Shown here: piece by piece, positions 1-10,866 of the stretch
How the letters are laid out: each line of letters starts with the position of its first letter
Position numbering within the stretch: position 1 is the stretch's first letter
Assembly: GCF_000626675.1 (NCBI RefSeq)
Contig: NZ_CP006842.1
Span: 558,001 to 622,000, forward strand
Direction: 5' to 3'
Source: Corynebacterium glyciniphilum AJ 3170
Lineage (GTDB): Bacteria > Actinomycetota > Actinomycetes > Mycobacteriales > Mycobacteriaceae
Length of the DNA: 64,000 bases
Position numbers and translations under genes: made by a program
Notes under the pieces: generated by a model
The model's database searches: none
What the model was told of the DNA's origin: nothing
Seen by the model: only the letters and a program-made list of their open reading frames with translations

Positions 1-17
1 CACGTCGGACGCCACTT

Positions 18-836
18 TTAGCGACTAGGAGTATCCTCATCTTCTCCAGCTGCCTCGTCTGTCCGGTCGCGATCTTCCTGTTCCCGACGTTCCTCGCGCC
101 GACGCAGTCGCAACCGTCTCCGGCTCATGTCGCGGGCCAGCGTCATCGGTTGCCGGAGTTTCTTTTGCGTCGCCCATGACAGGTCCTGCATTCCGGGGAG
201 CACCCATCCCCGCCAGTAGGCGGTGATCATTAAGCCGGAGCCGAGGAAAGGGGCGATGATCAGACCAACCAGGAGCACCGGGAAGTCCCCCGCCACCCCA
301 GATGCGTCGAGGGAGTAGATCCCGACCATGACTGCGGCGGTGAGGACAGCCGGGGTGGCGTACAGTGTCGCCCCGCCGAAGATGGCGGGGACCGAGCCGG
401 TCATCACATCGCGGATCATGCCGCCGCCGACAACTGTCAGCACACCGAGGAAGAGGGCGGATGACCACGGCAGTCCGTTGGCCAGGGCCTTCGTTGAACC
501 GGTGGCGGCCCAGACGCCGAGGACGACAGCGTCACCGTGGACGCGGAAGATCTCCCACCCGCGCGAGTTCATATGGATCATCGTCGAGACCACAGCGCCC
601 ACCAGTGCCATGCCGAAGTACCGCATGTCCTGCATGGCCGCCGGCGGCCCGTTGTCGATGAGGACGTCACGGATCATTCCACCGCCCAGGGCGGTGATGA
701 TGGAGAGGAAGACGATTCCGATGAAGTCCAGGTTGCGGGCGCGGGCGATGATCGCCCCGATCATCCCGTAGAGCACCACCCCGATCAGGTCGAGGGTCTC
801 GTAGACCGTCCTGATCGACGGGTCGACAAAGTCCAT
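18..836 (-). CDS. TRIC-type / UPF0126 membrane channel protein
   Basis: A 272-residue integral membrane protein with two copies of the UPF0126 (TRIC cation channel-like) module. The duplicated signature GGGMIRDV is visible near residues 51-58 and again near 136-144, each inside a set of hydrophobic segments. Bacterial TRIC proteins form trimeric monovalent cation channels in the cytoplasmic membrane; that role is inferred from the family. After about residue 225 the protein ends in a highly charged Arg/Glu tail that is not part of the domain. It starts at ATG 834-836. The next gene, also leftward, begins some 65 bases upstream. Confidence 0.85.
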   Translation of the reverse strand: MDFVDPSIRTVYETLDLIGVVLYGMIGAIIARARNLDFIGIVFLSIITALGGGMIRDVLIDNGPPAAMQDMRYFGMALVGAVVSTMIHMNSRGWEIFRVHGDAVVLGVWAATGSTKALANGLPWSSALFLGVLTVVGGGMIRDVMTGSVPAIFGGATLYATPAVLTAAVMVGIYSLDASGVAGDFPVLLVGLIIAPFLGSGLMITAYWRGWVLPGMQDLSWATQKKLRQPMTLARDMSRRRLRLRRREERREQEDRDRTDEAAGEDEDTPSR

Positions 837-901
837 GCCGCCGAGAGTATCGTTTCCTGGACGATACTTGGCAACAGGGTCGGGTGGAGGTTACACCCTG
901 G

Positions 902-1759
902 CTATTCCACTCCCCGGCGTGACAACACGACCGTGGATACGATCATCACGACCAGCGCGCCCGCCATGATCAGCCACTGCGACCCCTCCACCTGGAAGCG
1001 TTCCCCGAGGACGAGATATCCCAGGACGAAGGCGACGATCGGCTCGGTGATCGTCATCGCGGGCAGGGAGTTCTTCAGCGCACCGGCATTGAAGCTGGCC
1101 TGTTGGACCAGAGTGCCGATGACAGCGCACGCAATGAGACCGTAGGCTTCCCAGCTCGTCAACAGGGCAGGGACGCCCTCCTGGTTGAAGATGTTGACGA
1201 CCGACTTCGAGAGGACGGCGAGGTATCCCATGATTGCGCCGGTCACTGCACCCAGAATCAGTGCGCGGGTGCGCAACCGGAGTCGGGTAGCCAACCACAT
1301 CAGGCCAAGCAGGATGACGACGCCAATCCCCAGCGTCACCATCCACCTGCTCAACGTGGGGAAATCATTTCCCGGTAGGGGGCGTCCCCAGACCACGACG
1401 ACGCCGACAGCGACGGTGAGCAGGGCCGCCCATGCCATTTCAGGCCGTGACACCCGTCGTCCGTCGAACCGGGCGGCCAACGGCAGGGTGAACATCAGCG
1501 ACAAAACGAGGATCGGCTGGACCACCAGCAGGGTCCCGAATCCGAGGGCCACGATCTGTAGCCCATAGGCCGACAGCGCGCAGAAGACGCCCGCCCACCA
1601 CTTCGGGCGGGCGACGGCGGCGAGAACCGGGGTTCCGTGGGCGTTGTCGCGATCGCCTGATGTCTGTTCGGCGACCTGGTGCCGGAGAATCGTTCCCCAG
1701 GCGACGGTGAGGGCTGACAGGAGGGCGAAGACGACAGCGAGCAGGTTGCTGTGCATCAT
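902..1759 (-). CDS. DMT/EamA-like membrane permease
   Basis: About 285 residues with roughly ten hydrophobic segments, which matches the drug/metabolite transporter fold (two five-helix repeats). The substrate cannot be read from sequence. Possible starts are GTG 1765, ATG 1759 and ATG 1756; the purine-rich GAGGTG lies just before the last two, so I used 1759 and regard 1756 as equally possible. The charged loop after the first helix (EQTSGDRDN) is unusual but compatible with the family. Confidence 0.75.
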   Translation of the reverse strand: MMHSNLLAVVFALLSALTVAWGTILRHQVAEQTSGDRDNAHGTPVLAAVARPKWWAGVFCALSAYGLQIVALGFGTLLVVQPILVLSLMFTLPLAARFDGRRVSRPEMAWAALLTVAVGVVVVWGRPLPGNDFPTLSRWMVTLGIGVVILLGLMWLATRLRLRTRALILGAVTGAIMGYLAVLSKSVVNIFNQEGVPALLTSWEAYGLIACAVIGTLVQQASFNAGALKNSLPAMTITEPIVAFVLGYLVLGERFQVEGSQWLIMAGALVVMIVSTVVLSRRGVE

Positions 1760-1817
1760 CAGCACCTCAGACTAGTCGCCGATTCACAGCGGCGTGCCAG
1801 CGGCCTTACTTCTGGGC

Positions 1818-2897
1818 TTACTTCTTGAAGTATTCCTCGATCTGGTCCAGCATCAGCATCGCGCTGTAGAAGTCGATGCGGAACGTCTCGGCACCGAACT
1901 CGAAGATGCGGTCGTTCTCGACTGCGTAGGTGTCACGGGCGGTGGGCTTCTCCTTGAGCTGCTCACTGACCGGATTGTCGGCGTCGGCATTGGTGGCGAA
2001 GATCGTCTTGCCGGTGAGACCCTTGTCCAGGTTCTCATCGGTCACCTGCACCACGTCAGTGCGTCCGGCGTAGTCGCCGTCGGTGCGCACCACGTCCTTG
2101 CCCGGGACGTCGAGGTCCCAGCCCAGTTCGGTGATGATGCGGCCCTGGGCGGACTCACCGGTCATGAAGTTCACGCCGCCGTCCTGGGCGGGCAGGATGA
2201 ACTGGACGGGCTGCTCCGGCTCCTCGATGTTCCCGGTGACCTCGGATGCGCGGTCCTTGAACTCCTGGATGGTGTCCTCGGCCTCTGTCTCATGACCGGT
2301 GATCTCGCCGAGCTGGGTGGTGACCTCGGTCCAGTCCTTGTCGGAGTAGTCCAGGACTACGGTCGGCGCGACCTCCTTCAGACGGTCCACCAGGTCGACC
2401 GCGGTGTCGGCACCGAAAGCGGAGACGATGATGAGGTCGGGGTCCTCGGCGGCGATCTTTTCGAAGTCCGGTTCCAACTGGCCGATCTCTTTGACGTCAC
2501 GTTCATCGGCGACGTCGGCCCACTGCTTGAAGAAGCCTTTGTCGTCCGAGGTCGGCCCCGGGGTCGCGGCACCGGAGGCGATCACCGGTGCGTCGATCGA
2601 CAGCAGACTGCCGGTGAGGGTCACCGAGGTGGAGACGATCTTCTCAGGCTTCGCCGGGATCTCGATCTCTTCGGTCTCGTCCGTGGGGCTGCCGTTGTCC
2701 ACCGCGATCGAGTCGACGGTGCGCGGCCACTCGCCCTGGGAATCCGAGGCCGACCCGGATGCTGACTCTGTGGCGGCACCGGTGGTGTCGGAGGATGAAC
2801 TGTCGTCGTCGCTGGAGCAGGCGGCGAGGCTGACGGCGACGCCCGAGGCGACGAGTGCGCCGACGATCCGGCGACGCATGGTGGGCAGGTGGGTCAT
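1818..2897 (-). CDS. Iron-siderophore ABC transporter substrate-binding lipoprotein
   Basis: A 359-residue FepB/FecB-like periplasmic-binding protein. The N-terminus is a lipoprotein signal peptide: RRR, a hydrophobic stretch, then lipobox LAAC with Cys27 as the predicted lipidated residue, followed by a Ser/Asp-rich linker. The binding core contains the usual PEKIVSTSVTLTGSL start and a DLIIVSAFG segment. It would capture a ferric siderophore outside the membrane, but no permease or ATPase gene is adjacent, so it must work with components encoded elsewhere. AGGGAG lies 7 bases before ATG 2897. It is divergent from the siderophore-interacting protein gene, and a DtxR-like box lies between them, so iron repression of both is likely. 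Confidence 0.88.
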   Translation of the reverse strand: MTHLPTMRRRIVGALVASGVAVSLAACSSDDDSSSSDTTGAATESASGSASDSQGEWPRTVDSIAVDNGSPTDETEEIEIPAKPEKIVSTSVTLTGSLLSIDAPVIASGAATPGPTSDDKGFFKQWADVADERDVKEIGQLEPDFEKIAAEDPDLIIVSAFGADTAVDLVDRLKEVAPTVVLDYSDKDWTEVTTQLGEITGHETEAEDTIQEFKDRASEVTGNIEEPEQPVQFILPAQDGGVNFMTGESAQGRIITELGWDLDVPGKDVVRTDGDYAGRTDVVQVTDENLDKGLTGKTIFATNADADNPVSEQLKEKPTARDTYAVENDRIFEFGAETFRIDFYSAMLMLDQIEEYFKK

Positions 2898-3001
2898 GGG
2901 TTCTCTCCCTTGAAATGAACAGGACGACGGCGAAACGACCGTCGCGCAGGTTGTGCGGGGAACATATTAGCCACCAGGGTCCGTCTGGGGTAGGGGGTAT
3001 T

Positions 3002-3020
3002 TCAGGTGATGCTAACCTCG
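3002..3020. promoter_or_regulatory. DtxR-like iron box
   Basis: TCAGGTGATGCTAACCTCG matches the corynebacterial DtxR consensus (TTAGGTTAGSCTAACCTAA) at 14 of 19 positions, including an intact right half-site GCTAACCT. It lies between the divergent iron-binding lipoprotein gene (start 2897) and the siderophore-interacting protein gene (start 3076), 56 bases upstream of the latter. Iron-dependent repression of one or both genes is inferred. Confidence 0.65.
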
Positions 3021-3075
3021 GTATCGTCATTTCCCGTCCGTCAACACCGCCAGCAACAGTGAGGACCTCCCCGAC

Positions 3076-5022
3076 GTGCCACGTATCAGCCGAGACACCG
3101 ACATTTACCCCATCACCATGCGCGAGCTGGAGGTGCTGCGGATCGAGGATGTCACCCCCGGAATGCGGCGCGTGGTCTTCGGTGGTCAGGGCCTACGGGC
3201 TCATGTCCGCGATGGTGAGGACGTTCCGGCGATCGTCTCCGACGGTTTCGACGACGACATGCGCATGATCTTCCCCCATCCTGTCACCGGGGAGCGCCCC
3301 TACCCGGTGTCTCTCGGTGACGGGCGCCTGGACTGGACGGCAGAAGTCAACGAACTCTTCCGTACGTACACGGTACGGAAGTGGGACCCGGAGGCAGGTG
3401 ACTTCGGGGAACTGGTCGTCGACTTCGCCCGCCACGGTGCAGGTCTCGCCGAGGGGTGGTCGGCAGCCGCCTCCGTCGGAGACCGGGTCTTCGCCGCCGG
3501 GCCGAAGAACTGCGCGTCACTGCCGGTGCACACGGACTGGCTGCTGCTCATCGGTGACGAGACTGCGCTCCCCGCCATCGGACGCTGCCTGGAGGAGGTG
3601 CCTGCGGGTCACCGGGTGGTCGCTGTGGTCGAGGTGGCTGAGCGTGCTGACATCCAGCCTGACCTCACCGAGGTCGCCTGCGCGGCGTCACTCGACCTGC
3701 GTTGGGTTGTCCGTGCCGAAGGCGGAGACTTCACCGAGGTGGTTGCCGCGTTGGGGGATGAGGGAGATGCACTGCCCGACGGCACCCCGTTCGTCTGGGC
3801 CGGAGGAGAGGCCGGACGACTGAAAGCTGTACGCCGTTTTGTCAAGGAACTCGGCGTTCCCCGTGAGCACGTGCAGATCACCGGATACTGGCGTCGTAAC
3901 GACGCAGTAGTGGCTGACACGGAGGCCGGTGATGCCGCCGCAGCGGACGCAGTCACAGGCACCTCCAGTATTTCCCCGTTGATGCAGCTGCACGAGCTCA
4001 GCGAGACTGCTCCGGGATTCGCCCTGCAGGCCGCGGCGCAGCTCGGACTGTTTGAGGCGGTCGACACGGTGGCTGATGCTGCGTCCGGTGACGGGGCACC
4101 CGTCGCCGCGGTCGCTGCTGCGGTACAGGTCCCCGCAGACCGACTGGTGAGGTTCCTGCGGTACCTGGAGTCGGTCGGGTTGCTCACGCTGCACGGGGAA
4201 TCTGCGGGCGGGGAACCCCTCGTGAGTCTCACCACGCTGGGTACGGAACTCGCTGACCCGGAGGGGCTTGTTACGGGCCTCACCGGACCGGGCGCGCTGC
4301 AGTCCCTGACGTGGCTGCACCTGGTGGAAGGACTGCGTGGCGAGACGCCGGTGCAGGTGGGCGCCTCGGGGAGTGACTGGGAAGGATTGCGTCGTCAGGA
4401 CTCGTCGCTGGGGGAGTCGTTGGCCGACAGTGAGGCCACCCGAGCGCAGTGGGTCGCCCCGGCACTGGCCACCCGGCTGGACAGCCTACCGGGGGGAGCA
4501 CCTGCCAGCATCGCCGTCCTGGGTGGGGCGGAAGGAGTCGCCGCCGCGGTGTACGCCGACGAACTGCTGCGTCGTAACAGTGACCTGCAGGTCACTGTCC
4601 TGGTGATGCCCGACGGGCGAGGAAACCCACGCTGCCCCCACGAGCGGTTGCTCGCCGAGGTCGGCGAGCAACGCCGTGACCGGGTCGAGATCAGGGACTG
4701 GTCCCGTGGCGGAATCGCGGCAGACCTCGTGCTGCTGTTGGACCCCTTCGCGTTGTGCGTCCCGGACGACGTACCTGAGCTGTTGTCGACCGCAGCGGCG
4801 GCGACAGGAGGGACGGGGAGGATCCTCGTGGTCACCCGGTTGCTCGCCGAGAGCGGTGACGAGGACCATGACTACGAGGAGGATCTCACCCGCATGCTCG
4901 TCTCCGGACGGAGTCTCCCCACTGCGCGTGACCTGTCCGGCGCGGTCGCTCAGGCGGGTTTGCGTGGGGTGGCAGACATACCGGTCGGTTGGGGCAGTCA
5001 CGCTGTCGTCATCGGCGCATGA
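3076..5022 (+). CDS. Siderophore-interacting protein fused to a methyltransferase-like domain
   Basis: A 648-residue two-part protein. Residues 1 to about 285 are a siderophore-interacting flavoprotein (SIP/ViuB family): the flavin-binding RTYTVRKWD segment near 96 and the NAD(P)H-domain GDETALPAIGRCLEEVP near 157 are visible. This family reduces or releases iron from ferric siderophores in the cytosol. From about residue 295 to the end is a region resembling the dimerisation winged helix (MQLHELSETAPGFALQAAAQLG) and Rossmann half of SAM-dependent O-methyltransferases, but its motif I is degenerate (AVLGGAEG). The fusion may be regulatory or structural rather than catalytic. It starts at GTG 3076, downstream of a DtxR-like box. 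Confidence 0.85.
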   Translation: MPRISRDTDIYPITMRELEVLRIEDVTPGMRRVVFGGQGLRAHVRDGEDVPAIVSDGFDDDMRMIFPHPVTGERPYPVSLGDGRLDWTAEVNELFRTYTVRKWDPEAGDFGELVVDFARHGAGLAEGWSAAASVGDRVFAAGPKNCASLPVHTDWLLLIGDETALPAIGRCLEEVPAGHRVVAVVEVAERADIQPDLTEVACAASLDLRWVVRAEGGDFTEVVAALGDEGDALPDGTPFVWAGGEAGRLKAVRRFVKELGVPREHVQITGYWRRNDAVVADTEAGDAAAADAVTGTSSISPLMQLHELSETAPGFALQAAAQLGLFEAVDTVADAASGDGAPVAAVAAAVQVPADRLVRFLRYLESVGLLTLHGESAGGEPLVSLTTLGTELADPEGLVTGLTGPGALQSLTWLHLVEGLRGETPVQVGASGSDWEGLRRQDSSLGESLADSEATRAQWVAPALATRLDSLPGGAPASIAVLGGAEGVAAAVYADELLRRNSDLQVTVLVMPDGRGNPRCPHERLLAEVGEQRRDRVEIRDWSRGGIAADLVLLLDPFALCVPDDVPELLSTAAAATGGTGRILVVTRLLAESGDEDHDYEEDLTRMLVSGRSLPTARDLSGAVAQAGLRGVADIPVGWGSHAVVIGA

Positions 5023-5145
5023 TGTGCGCAGTACGCGGGGGATAACCGCGGGTACCGGCCGGGCCGTCCACTCAGGTACTCTGTCTATGGTCTGAGCAAT
5101 AATATCGAGTTATCCCGTCAGCACGGGAAGGTGGAGCTGGGAACT

Positions 5146-7486
<2,341 letters not shown>

Positions 7487-7549
7487 TTTCTGGCCGGGCA
7501 GGCGGTGAGGATGCCTGTGCCGGTGCGCAGACATCGGCAGTGTGCGGAC

Positions 7550-8554
7550 CTAGCGCTCGGCGTTTGCCACCAGGTCGAGTACCAGCTCGGTGAATTCGGG
7601 CGTCGGGCCGGGCGTCGCCGCGCGGACCATCGTGACTCCCAGGTCGGCTGCGGTGTCCGCGGCTTCGTTGTCGAGGTCCCACATCACTTCCATGTGGTCC
7701 GAGATGAAACCGACGGGCACCAGCACGATCGGGCGGTCGTCACCGCGCTCGCCGGCGACGGTCTCTTCCAGGTGGTCGCAGATGTCCGGTTCGAGCCAGG
7801 GGATGTGCGGGGGGCCTGACCGGGATTGCCACACCAACTCGACATCGGTTCCGTCGTCGCCGTCGGAGGCGAAGCTGCTCAAAGCACGGATCTCCCGCGC
7901 CGCAGTCAGAACCTGACCTGAGTAGCGGTGGGTGGAGTCGACGGAGGAGGCCTCGTCGGCGGACAGCGGCACGGAATGGGCAGTGAACAGGAGGCGGGCG
8001 TTATCCTGCTGTTCGACGGGGAGGGACTGTCGTGCCTCGTCCACGAGCCTGGCGAATGCCGACAGGAACAGTGGGTGGTCGTGGAAGGGACGGATCTTCG
8101 TCATTGACGGTGGGGTGATGCCGACGTCGCGGCAGGACTGCAGGGCCCGTTCGATGTCCTCGCGGTACTGGATGTCGCCGGAGTAGCCGCCCCAGGCAGA
8201 CGTGGCGAAGACGATGGCCTCCGTGACGCCGTCTGCCGCCATCTGCTTCGTGGTGTCCTCGACATACGGCTCCCAGTTACGGTTGCCGAAGTACACCGGG
8301 AGATCCAGACCACGTGACTCGATCTCGGTACGGAGATGGTCGATGATGTCGAGGTTCTGGTCGTTGATGGGGCTCTTACCCCCGAAGCGGTAGTAGTGCT
8401 CGCCGACCTCGACGAGTCTCTCCCGGGGGATGCCTCGCCCCCGGGTGACGTTCTCGAGGAAGGGGACCACATCCTCTTCCTTCTCCGGCCCTCCGAAAGA
8501 GAGGACGAGCAGTGCCCTGCGGGCGGTGGTGCCAGACATGCCAGACTCAGCCAT
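7550..8554 (-). CDS. hemH: Ferrochelatase (probably coproporphyrin type)
   Basis: A 334-residue protein with the ferrochelatase N-terminus ALLVLSFGGPEKEEDVVPFLENV and the conserved FTAHSVP loop (catalytic His) near the middle. It inserts Fe2+ into a porphyrin; in actinobacteria the family acts on coproporphyrin III (CpfC), which is known for the family and assumed here. The start ATG 8554 is 10 bases after the stop of the upstream epimerase gene and has AGGATCAGGG before it; ATG 8539 is an alternative. Longer in-frame extensions upstream run through the neighbour gene and are not used. It converges on asd. Confidence 0.93.
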   Translation of the reverse strand: MAESGMSGTTARRALLVLSFGGPEKEEDVVPFLENVTRGRGIPRERLVEVGEHYYRFGGKSPINDQNLDIIDHLRTEIESRGLDLPVYFGNRNWEPYVEDTTKQMAADGVTEAIVFATSAWGGYSGDIQYREDIERALQSCRDVGITPPSMTKIRPFHDHPLFLSAFARLVDEARQSLPVEQQDNARLLFTAHSVPLSADEASSVDSTHRYSGQVLTAAREIRALSSFASDGDDGTDVELVWQSRSGPPHIPWLEPDICDHLEETVAGERGDDRPIVLVPVGFISDHMEVMWDLDNEAADTAADLGVTMVRAATPGPTPEFTELVLDLVANAER

Positions 8555-8564
8555 GTCCCTGATC

Positions 8565-9932
8565 CTACTCGTCGGGCAGGCCCAACTCGTGGACGAGGGC
8601 GGCACGCAGGGTGGGGTGACGGAAAGTGTGGCCGAGGGTCTCGAGGACAGAGGGGGCGACGTTCTGGTCAGCCAGGGCAAGCTCTTCTGCACCTTGTACG
8701 CCGAGGAGCAGTGCGGGAGCAGCGGCAGGAACCGGAAGACTCAGCGGTATGCGGACGCGCTGCAGGTCAGCGAGGGTCGCCGTGAAGTCGGCATTGGTGA
8801 TCATCTGTGGACCGACCGCGTTGACCGGGCCCGAAACCCCATCGTCGAGGATAGCCCGCACATACACGTCCACCAGATCGTCCACCGAGATCCACGGGAA
8901 ATGCTGGCGTCCAGAGCCCAGGACGCCGCCGCCGAGGCGACTCGACGCGCCCAACGCGGTCAGCAGCGGTGACCCGCCAGCCATGACGAGCCCGGTGCGG
9001 ACATTCACGACCCGGCGATCGGCGTTGGCGGCGGGGCCGCAGGCATTCTCCCACTCGGAGACGACGTCGGCGAGGAATCCTTCACCGGCACCGGCACGCT
9101 CGTTGACCCGTCCTGCACGGCTGTGGCCGTAGAAACCGACGGCCGACGCGCAGATGAAAGCCTGGACGCCGTCGGTGGCGGCCGCGAGCTCGGCGAGCCG
9201 CCAGGTCGGCCCGATGCGGGAGTCGCGGACCGCCGCCTTGTGCTTCTCAGTGAATCGTCCCGCGATACCGGCACCCGCGAGGTGGACTACCGTGTCCACA
9301 TCGGTGAGAAGATCGGGAGACGGGTTCCCGGGGGTCCAGACGCGGGCATCGGGCTCATGGGGGATGGGGGCGCGGGACAGGGGAACGACCGTGTGCCCGA
9401 GGGAACGCAGCAGTGCGACAAGCCGGGTACCCACGAGTCCTGTCGCCCCGGTCACGGCGACGGTGTGGTGTCCCGTCGCCGATGCGTCCCCCACCCGTGC
9501 CCGGTGCGCCAGGTCGGCGGCGAGCTGGCGGTGACGGTAATGGAAGACCCTGTCGAGGAGCGCCGCCGGAGCGGAACCCTCCACCGTGTCGGTGAGGAGG
9601 GTCCCGGGGGTGGTGGCGGTGTTGTCGTCGTGGAAAGCGTGGGTGTGTCTCCAGTGGGTGATCTGCCGCAGCGGGGAATTGGCGCATTCGTCGACGAAGA
9701 CGTGCCCGTCGACGAAGTCCGCGGGTTGATGGAGCGCCTGCCATTCCCGTAGCCCCGGTATCCTGCCCGGGAGGGAGAGCACCGTGGTGCCGTTCTTCAG
9801 TGAGGACGCTTCAGCGGCGACGCTGAGTAGAGAGAAGCCCGGCGTCAGGCGGGTCACGGCACCTGGGCGGGTGTGCCAGTCCCAGACGTCCTGGCGGGGA
9901 AAAGTGAGGTGTTGGTGGTAGCGGTGGGTCAC
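8565..9932 (-). CDS. TIGR01777 family epimerase with N-terminal SRPBCC domain
   Basis: A 455-residue protein of two parts. Residues 1 to about 150 resemble a START/SRPBCC ligand-binding domain (YHQHLTFPRQDVWDWHTRPGA). From about 155 there is a short-chain dehydrogenase/epimerase-like Rossmann domain beginning VAVTGATGLVGTRLVALL, ending in the DUF1731 C-terminal region (RIPLSLPVPAAAPALLLG). Family members (YfcH-like) have no well-established substrate. Its start overlaps the stop of sigC by 4 bases, so it is co-transcribed with sigC, and hemH follows after 10 bases; the three may form one operon. Confidence 0.88.
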   Translation of the reverse strand: MTHRYHQHLTFPRQDVWDWHTRPGAVTRLTPGFSLLSVAAEASSLKNGTTVLSLPGRIPGLREWQALHQPADFVDGHVFVDECANSPLRQITHWRHTHAFHDDNTATTPGTLLTDTVEGSAPAALLDRVFHYRHRQLAADLAHRARVGDASATGHHTVAVTGATGLVGTRLVALLRSLGHTVVPLSRAPIPHEPDARVWTPGNPSPDLLTDVDTVVHLAGAGIAGRFTEKHKAAVRDSRIGPTWRLAELAAATDGVQAFICASAVGFYGHSRAGRVNERAGAGEGFLADVVSEWENACGPAANADRRVVNVRTGLVMAGGSPLLTALGASSRLGGGVLGSGRQHFPWISVDDLVDVYVRAILDDGVSGPVNAVGPQMITNADFTATLADLQRVRIPLSLPVPAAAPALLLGVQGAEELALADQNVAPSVLETLGHTFRHPTLRAALVHELGLPDE

Positions 9933-10612
9933 GAACCCCAGTGTAGGGGTGGCCCGGCGTCTGTGTCGTTCGTGCCGTTCCTGTCCGAGTTCTTCTGCAG
10001 GCTGCCACGCCCCGATGCTTCGAGCAGGTCAGCCCGTGCACGGGCGACCCGGGAACGGATCGTGCCCACCCTCACCCCGCAGATGTCGGCGGCCTCGGCG
10101 TACGTGTGGCCGAGGATCTGGGTGAGGATCAGCGCTTCCCGCCGGTCCGGGGCGAGGTCGTCGAGCATGGCCCGGGCATCGACCAGTTCGGCCCAGGTCT
10201 GTCCGCCAGTGGTGTCCGGGGACGTGGTGAGTTCGGTGGCATCCTCCCACTGTTCAGTGGACTTGCGCGGACGGGCCATGTCGTGGCGCACGCTGTCGAC
10301 CCAGGTGTGCCTGGCGAGTGCGAGGATCCACGTCCGCGCTGAGGACCGGGCAGCGAAGCGGGGAAGTCCGCTCAACGCCCGGAGATAGGTCTCCTGGGTG
10401 AGATCGTCCGCACGGTCAGCGTCGGCGAGATGGGCGAGAAGACGCCAGACGTCACCGTGGGTGGCCTCGATGAAGTCGTTGAGGGCTTTCCGGTCACCGC
10501 CGGCTGCGCGCAGGGCGAGGTCGGTGACGGCTGTGTCTGCCTTCTCATCCGCACGGCCGCCGTCGCGTGCCGACTGCAGGGATCTTCTTCGCACGGTTGT
10601 GAAGTCTAGCAC
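9929..10612 (-). CDS. sigC: ECF RNA polymerase sigma factor, SigC type
   Basis: A 227-residue group 4 (ECF) sigma factor. Region 2 spans roughly residues 45-115 with the DDLTQETYLRAL segment, and region 4 about 150-205 with an LDDLAPDRREALILTQ helix followed by TYAEAADICGVRVGTIRSRVARAR. In C. glutamicum the ECF gene at this locus, between asd and katA, is sigC, which I recall controls respiratory oxidase genes in response to electron-transport or heme status; the neighbouring ferrochelatase fits that theme. The start is GTG 10612, with no strong ribosome-binding site, so a later GTG is possible. Confidence 0.85.
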   Translation of the reverse strand: MLDFTTVRRRSLQSARDGGRADEKADTAVTDLALRAAGGDRKALNDFIEATHGDVWRLLAHLADADRADDLTQETYLRALSGLPRFAARSSARTWILALARHTWVDSVRHDMARPRKSTEQWEDATELTTSPDTTGGQTWAELVDARAMLDDLAPDRREALILTQILGHTYAEAADICGVRVGTIRSRVARARADLLEASGRGSLQKNSDRNGTNDTDAGPPLHWGS

Positions 10613-10866
10613 CGTGCAGGGGTCCTGTGACCCCCGATGACCATTGCTTCTGTCGCTATTACTATCGCAGATCAGTTACAAATAGCGGTAACCACTTAAT
10701 ATCGCGATATTGATAGTGCGAACCTGAAGATGCGCGTGTATAACGGGAAGTGACGGCACAGCGCCTCCGTGACTGACGATCACGACCGCCGTGCGCCCCG
10801 CCGTCATCCACGACTGACATGTGCGCGATCCGTGCACTACACGGCAGCCTCCAGGAGGGTTTACAC
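10613..10866. promoter_or_regulatory. Divergent sigC/katA promoter region with palindromes
   Basis: This 254-base AT-richer region separates sigC (leftward) from katA (rightward). It holds a perfect 14-base palindrome AATATCGCGATATT at 10698-10711, and CGCTATT at 10654-10660 inverted relative to AATAGCG at 10681-10687. These look like operators for one or two regulators. No regulator can be named from sequence. The katA ribosome-binding site AGGAGGGT is at 10853-10860. Confidence 0.5.

Noticed and set aside
1794..2765. Plus-strand frame of 323 codons over the iron-binding lipoprotein
   Set aside because: It is antisense to a lipoprotein with a clear lipobox and a good start.
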